Assembly: GCA_025453855.1 (NCBI GenBank)
Contig: JALOPO010000157.1
Span: 1-6,302, forward strand
Source: Gemmatimonadaceae bacterium
Lineage (GTDB): Bacteria > Gemmatimonadota > Gemmatimonadetes > Gemmatimonadales > Gemmatimonadaceae
Reading direction: 5' to 3'
Length of the DNA stretch: 6,302 bases
In this document: positions 1 through 6,302 of the stretch, piece after piece
How the letters are laid out: each line of letters begins with the position of its first letter
Position numbering within the stretch: the first letter of the stretch is position 1
The notes under the pieces: generated by a model
The model's input: the letters and a program-made list of their open reading frames with translations, nothing else
Told to the model about the DNA's origin: nothing
Databases searched by the model: none
Translations under genes and position numbers: made by a program

Positions 1-152
1 GCCTGCTCTACATGGTGCCGATCACCATCGGCGGCGGACTCGCGACCGGCGTGGTCGTGACACCCGTGTACACGCGTTCCGGCCAGGTTGCCCGCGACGC
101 CATCGAGGCCCACAACGCCGAGCTGCGCCTCATCGACCCAATCCGACGCTGA
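1..152 (+). CDS. Unrecognised protein, C-terminal end only (5' end outside window)
   Basis: An open frame enters from the left edge (codons start at base 3) and ends at a TGA at 150-152, giving the last 49 residues. The fragment starts with a hydrophobic, glycine-rich stretch (LLYMVPITIGGGLATGVVV) that could be one transmembrane helix. A polar tail of about 30 residues follows and ends in DPIRR. The stop is followed after 10 bases by a strong inverted repeat (163-204), which supports a real gene end. The neighbouring lon is convergent. I do not recognise the family; too little is present to assign a function. A small integral membrane protein, or the last helix of a larger one, is the simplest reading. 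Confidence 0.55.
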   Translation, partial: LLYMVPITIGGGLATGVVVTPVYTRSGQVARDAIEAHNAELRLIDPIRR

Positions 153-162
153 TCCCCCCGCA

Positions 163-204
163 CGACGACGGCGCATGCGAACCCTTCCGCATGCGCCGTC
201 GTCG
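163..204. terminator. Perfect 17-bp inverted repeat, probable bidirectional terminator
   Basis: The left arm (163-179, CGACGACGGCGCATGCG) is exactly the reverse complement of the right arm (188-204), with an 8-base loop AACCCTTC at 180-187. It starts just after the plus-strand stop at 152 and lies about 100 bases beyond the lon stop at 303-305 on the other strand. It is therefore placed to end transcription from both convergent genes. There is no T-tract on either side, so it is not a classical intrinsic terminator, but U-poor hairpins are common in very GC-rich genomes. Each arm also contains the self-palindrome CGCATGCG. A protein-binding site is the alternative reading. Confidence 0.7.
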
Positions 205-213
205 ACAGCACGT

Positions 214-233
214 CGTTCCCTCGCGTTCCCTCG
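214..233. repeat. Tandem duplication of a 10-bp unit
   Basis: CGTTCCCTCG occurs twice head to tail (214-223 and 224-233), directly after the terminator hairpin in the convergent intergenic gap. The rest of the gap (234-302) shows no gene or clear motif. The repeat is probably a slippage product without function. Confidence 0.6.
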
Positions 234-341
234 CGCTCCAACGCATCATCGCGGCCGCTCGTGCATGACCGCGACGATGCCCGCTGGGCGCGCCGCCCTC
301 GCTCACACCCCCGCGAACTGCTCCACCGGCGCCGGCTTCGC

Positions 342-352
342 CGGGCCGCCGG
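342..352 (-). other. Second frame change in lon, C-terminal end of protease domain lost
   Basis: The lon frame is convincing up to EADLEDVPA. It then degenerates into Arg/Ser-rich nonsense, while the adjacent frame reads GPAKPAPVEQFAGV and stops. Lon proteins normally continue about 20-30 residues past this point with a final strand and helix (E. coli: DLDIHPVKRIEEVLTLAL). That element is not found in any frame here, so this looks like another short deletion of 3n+1 bases in a GGC/GCC-rich stretch. The assignment of the final tail to lon rests only on position and an in-frame stop. Confidence 0.5.
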
Positions 353-1329
353 CACGTCCTCGAGATCGGCCTCGTTGTCCTTCGGCACGATGACCGTGGT
401 GATCCCGGCGCGGTGCGCGCCGAGCACCTTCTCCTTCACGCCGCCGATCGGGAGCACGCGCCCGCGGAGCGTGATCTCGCCGGTCATCGCCACGTCGCGC
501 CGCACCGGCACGCCGCTCATCTCGCTCACCAGCGCGGTGGCGATCGCGATCCCCGCGCTCGGTCCGTCCTTGGGGATCGCCCCCGCCGGCACGTGGATGT
601 GCGCCTCGGCCATGCCCCGCATCCGCTCCGACGGGATGCCGAGCGCGGCGCCGTTGTTGGTGGCGAAGGTGAGCGCGGCGCGTGCGCTCTCCTTCATCAC
701 GTCGCCGAGCTGCCCGGTGAGGATGAGCGCCATCGGCCCCGCGCCGCTCGCGTCGCGCGCCGCGTCCGCCGCCTGCGTGTCCTCGCCGCGACGGTGCCCG
801 TCGCGCCGGCGGATGCTCGACTCGACGAACATGATGTCGCCGCCCATGGGCGTGTAGTACATGCCGGTCGCGATCCCCACCTCGTTGCTCGCCTGCGCGT
901 GCTCGGGGTGCACCTTCGGCCGCCCGAGCAGCTCCCGCACCTCGGCCGCATCGACGCGCGTGTCGGCGAGCACCGACTCGTCGCCGGCGGCGATGCGCCG
1001 CGCGATCTTGCGCGCCACCGCGCCGAGCTGCCGCTCGAGCTGTCGCACGCCGCTCTCGCGCGTGTAGCGGCTGATCACCGCCATGATCGCGTCGTCGTCG
1101 AAGGTCAGCTCGCGCTTCGCGAGCCCGCTCTCCTCGAGCTGGCGGGGGATGAGGTAGGTCTTCGCGATCTCGAGCTTCTCGCGCTCGGTGTAGCCGCTGA
1201 AGTCGACCACCTCCATGCGGTCGATGAGCGGCCCGGGGATGTTCTGGATGAAGTTCGACGTGGCGATGAAGAGCACCTCGCTCAGGTCGAACGGCACGCC
1301 GAGGTAGTGGTCGGTGAACGAGTCGTTCT

Positions 1330-1333
1330 GCGC
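1330..1333 (-). other. Deletion junction in lon (Walker B segment lost)
   Basis: On the coding strand the sequence runs AAGCGCAGAAC. The upstream frame reads Lys-Arg of GLKR, and the downstream frame reads Ala-Gln-Asn of the conserved DP(A/E)QN motif. The four bases GCGC fit both sides, so the breakpoint is ambiguous within a possible 4-bp microhomology. By alignment from memory with E. coli Lon, about 34 residues plus one base (about 106 bp, 3n+1) are missing, which explains the frame change. Confidence 0.75.
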
Positions 1334-2706
1334 TTGAGCCCCTGGATGATGCGCCCCGGCATCGCACCCACGTAGGTGCGGCGATGGCCGCGGATGTCGG
1401 CCTCGTCGCGCACGCCGCCGAGCGCGATGCGCACGTACTCGCGGCCGAGCGCGCGCGCGATCGACTTGGCGATGCTCGTCTTCCCCACGCCCGGCGGGCC
1501 GTTGAAGAGGAGGATCGGCCCCTTGGCCATGGCGCGCGCCTTGGCCTCGCGCGTGTCGGTGATCGCCTTGTCCTCGGTGGCCGTGTGGCCGCCGCTCACC
1601 GGCGACGCCTTGGGCGCCTCGTCGCGCAGCTTCGCGGCCGAGATCTCGCCCGTCACGTGCAGCTCGGCCTCGATCTCCTTGGCGCGCAGCTGGCGCACGG
1701 CGAGGAACTCGAGCACGCGATCCTTCACGTCGCCCAAGCCGTAGTGGTCCTCGTCGAGCACGGTGGTGGCGCGCGGCAGGTCGAGGTGGTCGTCGGAGCG
1801 CGCGTTCCACGGCAGCTCGGCGATCCACTCCAGGTAGGTGCGGATGACCTGCGCCTCCATGCTCTCGCGCCCCGCGCGCTCGAGGCGCCCGAGTTCGCGC
1901 TCGACCTCCGAGCGCGCCTGCGTCGGCAGGTCGAGCGCGGCGAGCTTCTCGCGCAGCTGCCCGATCTCCTTGCCGCTGTCGTCGTCGCCGAGCTCCTTCT
2001 GGATCGCCTTCAGCTGCTCGCGCAGGAACATCTCGCGCTGGCGATCGCCGAGCTCCTCCTGCACCTGGTTCTTGATGTCCTCCTGCGCCTCGAGCAGCCC
2101 GATCTGGCGCTGCACGTGCACGAGCACGCGACGGAGCCGCTCCTCGACGCTCAGCGTCTCGAGCAGCGCCTGCTTCTGCGGGACGTCGAGCTCCAGGTAG
2201 CCGGCCACCAGGTCGGCGAAGCGCCCCGGGTCGGTGACGCTGTCGAGCACCTGGTGCACGACCTCCTCGGGGAGGCCGCGCTTCTCGCCGAGCTCCACGG
2301 CCCGGTCGCGTGTCTCGCGGTGGAGCGCGGCGAAGGCGGCGTCGCGCTCGTCGATCGGCGCCATGTCCTCGCTCGGCACGACCACGGCGGTGAGCATGCC
2401 GCCCTCGCCGCGCGTGATCTGCAGCGCCGTCGCACGCTGCTCGCCCTGCAGCAGGAGCTGCACGCCGCCCAGGCCGCGCTGCACCTGGCCGATGCGGGCG
2501 ATCACGCCGACGGTGTAGAGCACCTCGCCGGTCGGCTCCTCGGTGTTGTCGCGCTGGGCGACGGCGAAGACCAGGCGGTCGCCCTTGAGCGCCGTCTCGA
2601 TGGCGCGGAGCGTGCCGGGCCGGCCGGCGGCGATGGGGGCGGTGAGGCCGGGGAAGATGACCTGTCCCCGCAGGGGCAGGACGGGCAGCGTCTGGCGTTC
2701 GGCCAT

Positions 2707-3008
2707 CGTGACGGGACTCCCGGAAGAAGATGCGGGCGCCACGCCCCGCCCGACGTCCGGGCCGGGTCGCGCGCCACCTGCCGCGACGCTGTCGCAGGGT
2801 GCGGGCCCGGCGTGTCGGCCGATCCGGCACCCCCGCCAAAACTTCTGCGCCGACACGGCGTAGGGGGGTGCCAGAAGGACACGGGTCGTGCGGCGCGCCG
2901 GTGCCGCATGCACCGCGAGCCGTGTGCCGATGCGGGCGCGGTGCCCGTCGTTTCCTGCAGGGTGCTAACTTGGCACGTCCGCTCTCTCTCCCCTCGCGCC
3001 GTCATCTC
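2707..3008. promoter_or_regulatory. Divergent intergenic region between lon and the kinase pair
   Basis: These 302 bases separate two divergently read genes and must hold both promoters. On the plus strand, GCTAACTT at 2964-2971 contains TAACTT (2966-2971), a passable -10 hexamer and one of the few AT-containing spots here. It would place a start near 2978, about 30 bases before the kinase GTG. No convincing -35 lies at the right distance. A pyrimidine-rich tract follows at about 2981-2997. For lon I see no clear promoter, heat-shock sigma motif or CIRCE-type repeat. A weak 6-bp stem (about 2933-2949) is not convincing. Open frames crossing this stretch are low-complexity and probably not genes. 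Confidence 0.35.
2717..2721 (-). promoter_or_regulatory. Probable ribosome binding site of lon
   Basis: The coding strand reads GGGAG ten bases before the ATG at 2704-2706, an acceptable Shine-Dalgarno match. It supports this ATG over the longer open frame, whose extra 69 upstream residues are rich in Gly, Ala and Pro and do not look like Lon. Confidence 0.55.
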
Positions 3009-4991
3009 GTGCCCGATCCGGTTGCTGCGTCCGCCGACACCGAGCTGCTGGCGCGCGTCGAGCGCGTGCTCGCGCCCCAGTACGAGCTCGACCGGGAACT
3101 GGGCCGCGGCGGCATGGGGATCGTGTATCGGGCGCGCGACACGCGCCTGAAGCGGACGGTGGCGGTCAAGCTCCTCCCGCCGGAGCTCGCCTACCGCGCC
3201 GAGATCCGGTCGCGCTTCCTGCGCGAGGCCGAGATGGCCGCGCAGCTCAGCCACCCGAACATCGTCCCCATCTACGCGGTCGACGAGCGCGATGGCCTCG
3301 TCTTCTTCGTGATGGCCTGCATCGACGGCGACAACCTCGCCCGGCGGATGGCGAGCACGGGGCCGATGCCGACCGCCGAGGTGCGTCGCCTCCTGCGCGA
3401 GATCGCGAGCGCGCTCGCCTTCGCGCATGCGCGGAAGTTCATCCATCGCGACATCAAGCCGGACAACATCCTGCTCGATGCCGACGACGGCCGCGCGATC
3501 GTCACCGACTTCGGCATCGCGCGCGCCGTGCAGGACGGCGGCGACACGCGGCTGACCGCCACCGGGATGGCGATCGGCACGCCGGCGTACATGAGCCCCG
3601 AGCAGTGCGCCGGCGAGCGCGAGGTCGACGGGCGCGCCGACCTCTACGCGCTCGGCGTGCTCGCCTACCAGATGCTCGCGGGGCGGCTCCCGCTGGAGGC
3701 GTCGAGCACGCCGGCGCTGCTCGTCAAGCAGCTCAGCGAGCGACCGGTCCCGATCGTCGAGCGCCGCCCCGACACGCCGCCCGACCTCGCGGCGATCGTC
3801 ATGCGCCTCCTCGAGAAGGAGCCCGACGACCGCTTCCCGACCGCCGAGGCGCTGGTGGCGGCGCTCGACGGACGCAGCGATCCGTTCGGCGTCACCGCGC
3901 GCACCGCGGCCGCCGGCACGCGTGGCTTCGCGTCGTCGGCAGCGGGCGCCGCCGCGCGGCCGCCCGAGCGTGGCGCGACCGGGAACGCGCCGTACCCGGC
4001 ACGCGACGGCGGGCGCGCGTCGGCCCCTGCGTCGGTGACACCGGCACCGGACGACGTCGCGCGCTGGTATGCGCCGCAGGTGATCAAGTTCCGGAAGGGG
4101 CTCGCCCCCTTCTTCATGTTCGCGGTCGTGAGCTTCATCGTGCACCTCGTCGGCGGGCCGGACTTCACCTTCGTCCCCGCCTTCTGGTCGATCGGTATCG
4201 CGATGTCGTACGCGCGCCTCTGGCAGGCGGGCTTCGACTGGCGCGATGTCTTCAAGCAGCCGCGCGAGGCGTTGCTCATGGACTTCGTCCTCGAGCGGTT
4301 CGACGCGCTGCAGGGCATCTGGAACCCCGTCAAGCGCGAGCAGGCGCGCGAGCGCGCCCGCGAGCGCCGTCGCCTGGGCGACGGGGGCCTCTTCACGCCC
4401 CACGACGACCTGCTCGCCTCCGGGGCGGCACGTGCGCAGCTCGGCGCCGGCGATGCCGCGCTCTACGGTGCATCGGTGGACGCCGTGCGCGGCGCGGTCG
4501 GCGACCAGGCCGAGATCGCGCGGCTGCTGGAGGCGCTCCCCAAGGCCGAGCGCAAGCTGGCGGGCGACGTGGGGCCCACCGCCGCCGCGCTCGCCCAGGC
4601 CATGAAGGACGCGGCCCGGCAGCTGGCGGAGCTCGAGCGGGCACCGGTCGACGCGTCGCGACTTGGCCAGCTCGATGCCGAGATCGCGCGGCTCGAGCAC
4701 GAGGCGAACCCGCTCGACCCGCGCAGCGAGGAGCGCGTGCGCACGCTCGCCCGGCTGCGGCGCGAGCGTCGCGAGCTGGGCGGGCGCGACGAGCGCGTCG
4801 CCCGGCTGCGCGAGCGCATGGAGCGCGCGCGCACCGCGCTGCAGTCGCTCCGGCTCGACCTCCTCAAGCTCCGCGGCGCACCGGCCGGCGCGACCGGGCA
4901 GGTGACGCAGCTGGCGGCCCGCGCGCAGGAGCTCGCGCGCGACGTCGACGCGGTGATCGCCGCGTCGGCCCGCACGCCCGCCAAGCGCTGA
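3009..4991 (+). CDS. Membrane-anchored Hanks-type Ser/Thr protein kinase with 2TM hairpin and C-terminal coiled coil
   Basis: This is a 660-residue eukaryotic-like kinase of the PknB type, transferring phosphate from ATP to Ser/Thr of unknown protein targets. The kinase domain spans about residues 25-287: glycine loop GRGGMGIVY (32-40), ATP-binding Lys54 in VAVK, alpha-C Glu73 or Glu75, HRDIKPDN (146-153, catalytic Asp148), DFG (167-169) and GTPAYMSPEQ (190-199). A Thr-rich activation loop (DTRLTATG) is a likely autophosphorylation site. A low-complexity Ala/Pro/Gly linker (about 290-347) leads to WYAPQVIKFRKG and two hydrophobic segments (about 365-383 and 386-406), resembling the small 2TM domain. 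A two-helix hairpin would leave the kinase and the C-terminal region both in the cytoplasm. Residues about 500-655 are rich in Glu, Arg and Leu and probably form a coiled coil. GTG 3009 is chosen because MPDPVAASADTELLARVERVLAPQYEL is a typical lead-in to these kinases; no Shine-Dalgarno motif precedes it. A paralogous kinase gene follows after 13 bases. There are no extracellular PASTA or other sensor domains. Confidence 0.93.
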   Translation: MPDPVAASADTELLARVERVLAPQYELDRELGRGGMGIVYRARDTRLKRTVAVKLLPPELAYRAEIRSRFLREAEMAAQLSHPNIVPIYAVDERDGLVFFVMACIDGDNLARRMASTGPMPTAEVRRLLREIASALAFAHARKFIHRDIKPDNILLDADDGRAIVTDFGIARAVQDGGDTRLTATGMAIGTPAYMSPEQCAGEREVDGRADLYALGVLAYQMLAGRLPLEASSTPALLVKQLSERPVPIVERRPDTPPDLAAIVMRLLEKEPDDRFPTAEALVAALDGRSDPFGVTARTAAAGTRGFASSAAGAAARPPERGATGNAPYPARDGGRASAPASVTPAPDDVARWYAPQVIKFRKGLAPFFMFAVVSFIVHLVGGPDFTFVPAFWSIGIAMSYARLWQAGFDWRDVFKQPREALLMDFVLERFDALQGIWNPVKREQARERARERRRLGDGGLFTPHDDLLASGAARAQLGAGDAALYGASVDAVRGAVGDQAEIARLLEALPKAERKLAGDVGPTAAALAQAMKDAARQLAELERAPVDASRLGQLDAEIARLEHEANPLDPRSEERVRTLARLRRERRELGGRDERVARLRERMERARTALQSLRLDLLKLRGAPAGATGQVTQLAARAQELARDVDAVIAASARTPAKR

Positions 4992-5004
4992 GCGCGCGCG
5001 TCGC

Positions 5005-6302
5005 ATGGCCGGCCCCGCACCCGACGTGTCGCCGCTCCGCGATGATTCGCTGCGCGCACGCGTCGCGGCCGCCATCGCGCCCGCCTACGTGCTTGGCGAG
5101 GAGCTCGGGCGCGGCGGGATGAGCGTCGTCTTCCGCGCGCACGACGCACGGCTGCGGCGCGACGTGGCGATCAAGGTGCTCCCGCCGGAGCTCGCCTTCG
5201 TGGCGCCGGTGCGCGCGCGCTTCCTCCGCGAGGCGCAGACCGCGGCGCAGCTCGCGCATCCGCACATCGTCCCCATCTACGACGTGAGCGAGAAGGACGG
5301 CGTCGTCTGGATCGTGATGGCGATCGTCGATGGCGAGACGCTCGCCGCACGGCTGCGGCGCGAGGGACGGCTTCCGGCCGACGAGGCGCGGCGCATCCTC
5401 GGCGAGACCGCCGATGCGCTCGCGCATGCCCACGCGCACGACGTCGTGCATCGCGACGTGAAGCCCGACAACATCCTCCTCGAGCGCGGCACCGGGCGCG
5501 TGCTGGTGACCGACTTCGGCATCGCGCGCGCGGCCGAGGGCGACCAGCGCCTCACCGCCACCGGCGTCGCCGTCGGCACCCCGGCCTACATGAGCCCCGA
5601 ACAGGCCATGGGCGAGCACGAACTCGACGCACGCAGCGACGTCTACTCGCTCGGCGTCGTCGGGTGGCACCTGCTGGCGGGCGAGACGCCGTTCAGCGCC
5701 AGGAGCACGCCCGCGCTGCTGCTCAAGCACGTCAGCGAGGCGCCGCCCGCGCTCGCGCCGCGCGCCCCGGATGCCCCCGCCGGGCTGGTGGCCGCCATCG
5801 AGCGCGCGCTGCGCAAGCGCCCCGACGACCGCTTCGCCAGCGCCAGCGACTTCGCGCGGGCCGTGCGCGGCATCGGCGAGGCGCCGCCGCCGCTCCCCGC
5901 GTCCCGCGCGGTCGCCGATCAGCCGCCGACGTTCGCCCCGGCCGGGCTGCACGGCGCGGTGCCGCGCGACGTCCCGCTGCGCGGGATCGTCGCCCCCGAG
6001 CTCGCGGCCAACGAAGCCGAACTCGCGCGACGCCAGCGCATCACCGAGCGCGAACGGCGCGTCGCCGCGCGCGAGGAGCGGGTCGCCGAGCGCGAGCACG
6101 GCGTCGATCGACGCGTCCCGCCACCGCTGCCGCCGCTTCCGTCACCGGCTGCGCCGGCGCCCGTCGCGCGCAATCCGCGGCTCGCCACGCCACCCCGCAA
6201 CGGCGACCTCCCGGCCTGGCTCCGCGATGCGTACGCGCGCGGCGACATCACCGCCGTGCCGCCCCGCGACGAGTCGCTCGCCTCGGCGGCGCTGCGCTTC
6301 CG
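5005..6302 (+). CDS. Hanks-type Ser/Thr protein kinase, paralogue of the upstream kinase (3' end outside window)
   Basis: The frame stays open from ATG 5005 to the right edge (432 complete codons), so the C-terminus is missing. The kinase domain spans about residues 28-290: GRGGMSVVF (35-43; the third loop glycine is Ser, as in mycobacterial PknB), Lys57 in VAIK, Glu76 in FLREAQ, HRDVKPDN (149-156, Asp151), DFG (170-172), activation loop QRLTATG and GTPAYMSPEQ (191-200). All residues needed for catalysis are present. A Pro/Ala-rich linker follows, then a short Glu/Arg-rich probable coiled coil (about 332-372, repeats of the type RExRVAxRE), a second proline-rich stretch, and LPAWLRDAYARGDI near the edge. 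No transmembrane segment is seen in the part present, unlike the upstream kinase, though one may lie beyond the edge. The gene starts 13 bases after the upstream stop, so the two are probably co-transcribed; no Shine-Dalgarno motif is evident before the ATG. Confidence 0.92.
   Translation, partial: MAGPAPDVSPLRDDSLRARVAAAIAPAYVLGEELGRGGMSVVFRAHDARLRRDVAIKVLPPELAFVAPVRARFLREAQTAAQLAHPHIVPIYDVSEKDGVVWIVMAIVDGETLAARLRREGRLPADEARRILGETADALAHAHAHDVVHRDVKPDNILLERGTGRVLVTDFGIARAAEGDQRLTATGVAVGTPAYMSPEQAMGEHELDARSDVYSLGVVGWHLLAGETPFSARSTPALLLKHVSEAPPALAPRAPDAPAGLVAAIERALRKRPDDRFASASDFARAVRGIGEAPPPLPASRAVADQPPTFAPAGLHGAVPRDVPLRGIVAPELAANEAELARRQRITERERRVAAREERVAEREHGVDRRVPPPLPPLPSPAAPAPVARNPRLATPPRNGDLPAWLRDAYARGDITAVPPRDESLASAALRF

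Larger units (their letters stand above)
303..2706 (-). pseudogene. lon: Lon ATP-dependent protease (protease La), frameshifted by internal deletions
   Basis: Lon is a cytoplasmic AAA+ serine protease that unfolds and degrades damaged and regulatory proteins. From ATG 2704-2706 the protein starts MAERQTLPVLPLRG, a typical Lon N-terminal substrate-binding domain, followed by its coiled-coil part (LEAQEDIKNQVQEELGDRQR and onward). Walker A, GPPGVGKT, lies at residues 403-410 (1477-1500). After GRIIQGLKR (residue 459, near base 1330) the match jumps straight to AQNDSFTDHYLGVPFDLSEV in another frame. About 34 conserved residues with Walker B (LLDEIDK in E. coli Lon) are absent. The second frame keeps sensor 1 (FIATSNF), DRMEV with the arginine finger, SGVRQLERQ, and the protease core with catalytic Ser in GPSAG (557-559) and Lys in GGVKEK (428-430). 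After EADLEDVPA a second frame change (342-352) leads to a short tail ending EQFAGV and TGA at 303-305. Two regions look longer than in E. coli Lon: residues about 342-394 before Walker A, and a stretch after FVESSIRRR. If read literally, translation would stop at 1282-1284 after 474 residues, giving no ATPase or protease activity. A sequencing or assembly error cannot be excluded. Confidence 0.85.

Noticed and set aside
1320..1345. Programmed ribosomal frameshift in lon
   Set aside because: No slippery sequence is present, and a conserved block of about 34 residues is absent from the DNA. Frameshifting could not restore an intact Lon.
8..2839. A minus-strand open frame of 943 codons covering lon and the terminator hairpin
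   Set aside because: Only its middle part (about 350-1333) is Lon sequence. The two ends are Arg/Ala-rich shadows in the wrong frame of lon and of intergenic DNA, kept open by high GC content.
2933..2949. Small hairpin GCGGGC...GCCCGT upstream of the kinase gene as an operator or riboswitch
   Set aside because: Six base pairs including one G-U are expected by chance in DNA of this GC content, and no riboswitch consensus is visible.
1384..3150. A plus-strand open frame of 588 codons opposite lon
   Set aside because: It is the complement of the Lon coding region, rich in Leu, Ala and His, with no domain. It runs into the kinase N-terminus out of frame.
2502..5075. A minus-strand open frame of 857 codons opposite the first kinase
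   Set aside because: It is antisense to a well-supported kinase, has biased Arg/Ala/Gly composition and no recognisable domain. It is a GC-driven shadow.
1..6302. Defence island, mobile element, CRISPR array or other new multi-gene system
   Set aside because: No transposase, integrase, nuclease, spaced direct repeats or tRNA target is seen. The kinases look like ordinary signalling kinases, and lon is a housekeeping gene even though it is damaged here.

Overview
The window is very GC-rich DNA from a bacterial chromosome. A Lon protease of this sequence type lies next to tandem Hanks-type Ser/Thr kinases, one of which carries a two-helix membrane anchor followed by a coiled coil. The extreme GC content and the near absence of Shine-Dalgarno motifs fit with this. 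Together they suggest a Gemmatimonadota-like soil or environmental bacterium. That placement is an inference from family resemblance; no rRNA or other taxonomic marker is present.

Layout from left to right. (1) The 3' end of a plus-strand gene for an unrecognised protein with a hydrophobic segment ends at 152. (2) A 150-bp convergent gap (153-302) holds a perfect 17-bp inverted repeat, probably a shared transcription terminator, and a small 10-bp tandem repeat. (3) On the minus strand, 303-2706, is a lon gene (ATP-dependent protease La). It is broken as given: an internal deletion near 1330-1333 removes about 34 conserved residues, including the Walker B segment, and shifts the frame. A second frame change near 342-352 removes most of the C-terminal end of the protease domain. 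(4) A divergent gap of about 300 bp (2707-3008) must hold the promoters for lon and for the kinase gene. (5) On the plus strand are two paralogous Ser/Thr protein kinase genes 13 bp apart, probably one transcription unit. The first (3009-4991) is complete and membrane-anchored. The second (5005 onward) has a full kinase domain and runs off the right edge.

The kinase pair looks like functional signalling machinery: both copies keep the ATP-binding lysine, the HRD aspartate, DFG and the activation segment. Nothing ties the kinases to Lon beyond divergent adjacency. The main puzzle is lon. Either it is a genuine pseudogene, with another Lon copy elsewhere, or the deletions are sequence or assembly errors in GC-rich DNA. 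I see no CRISPR array, tRNA, rRNA, insertion sequence or recognisable new multi-gene system.
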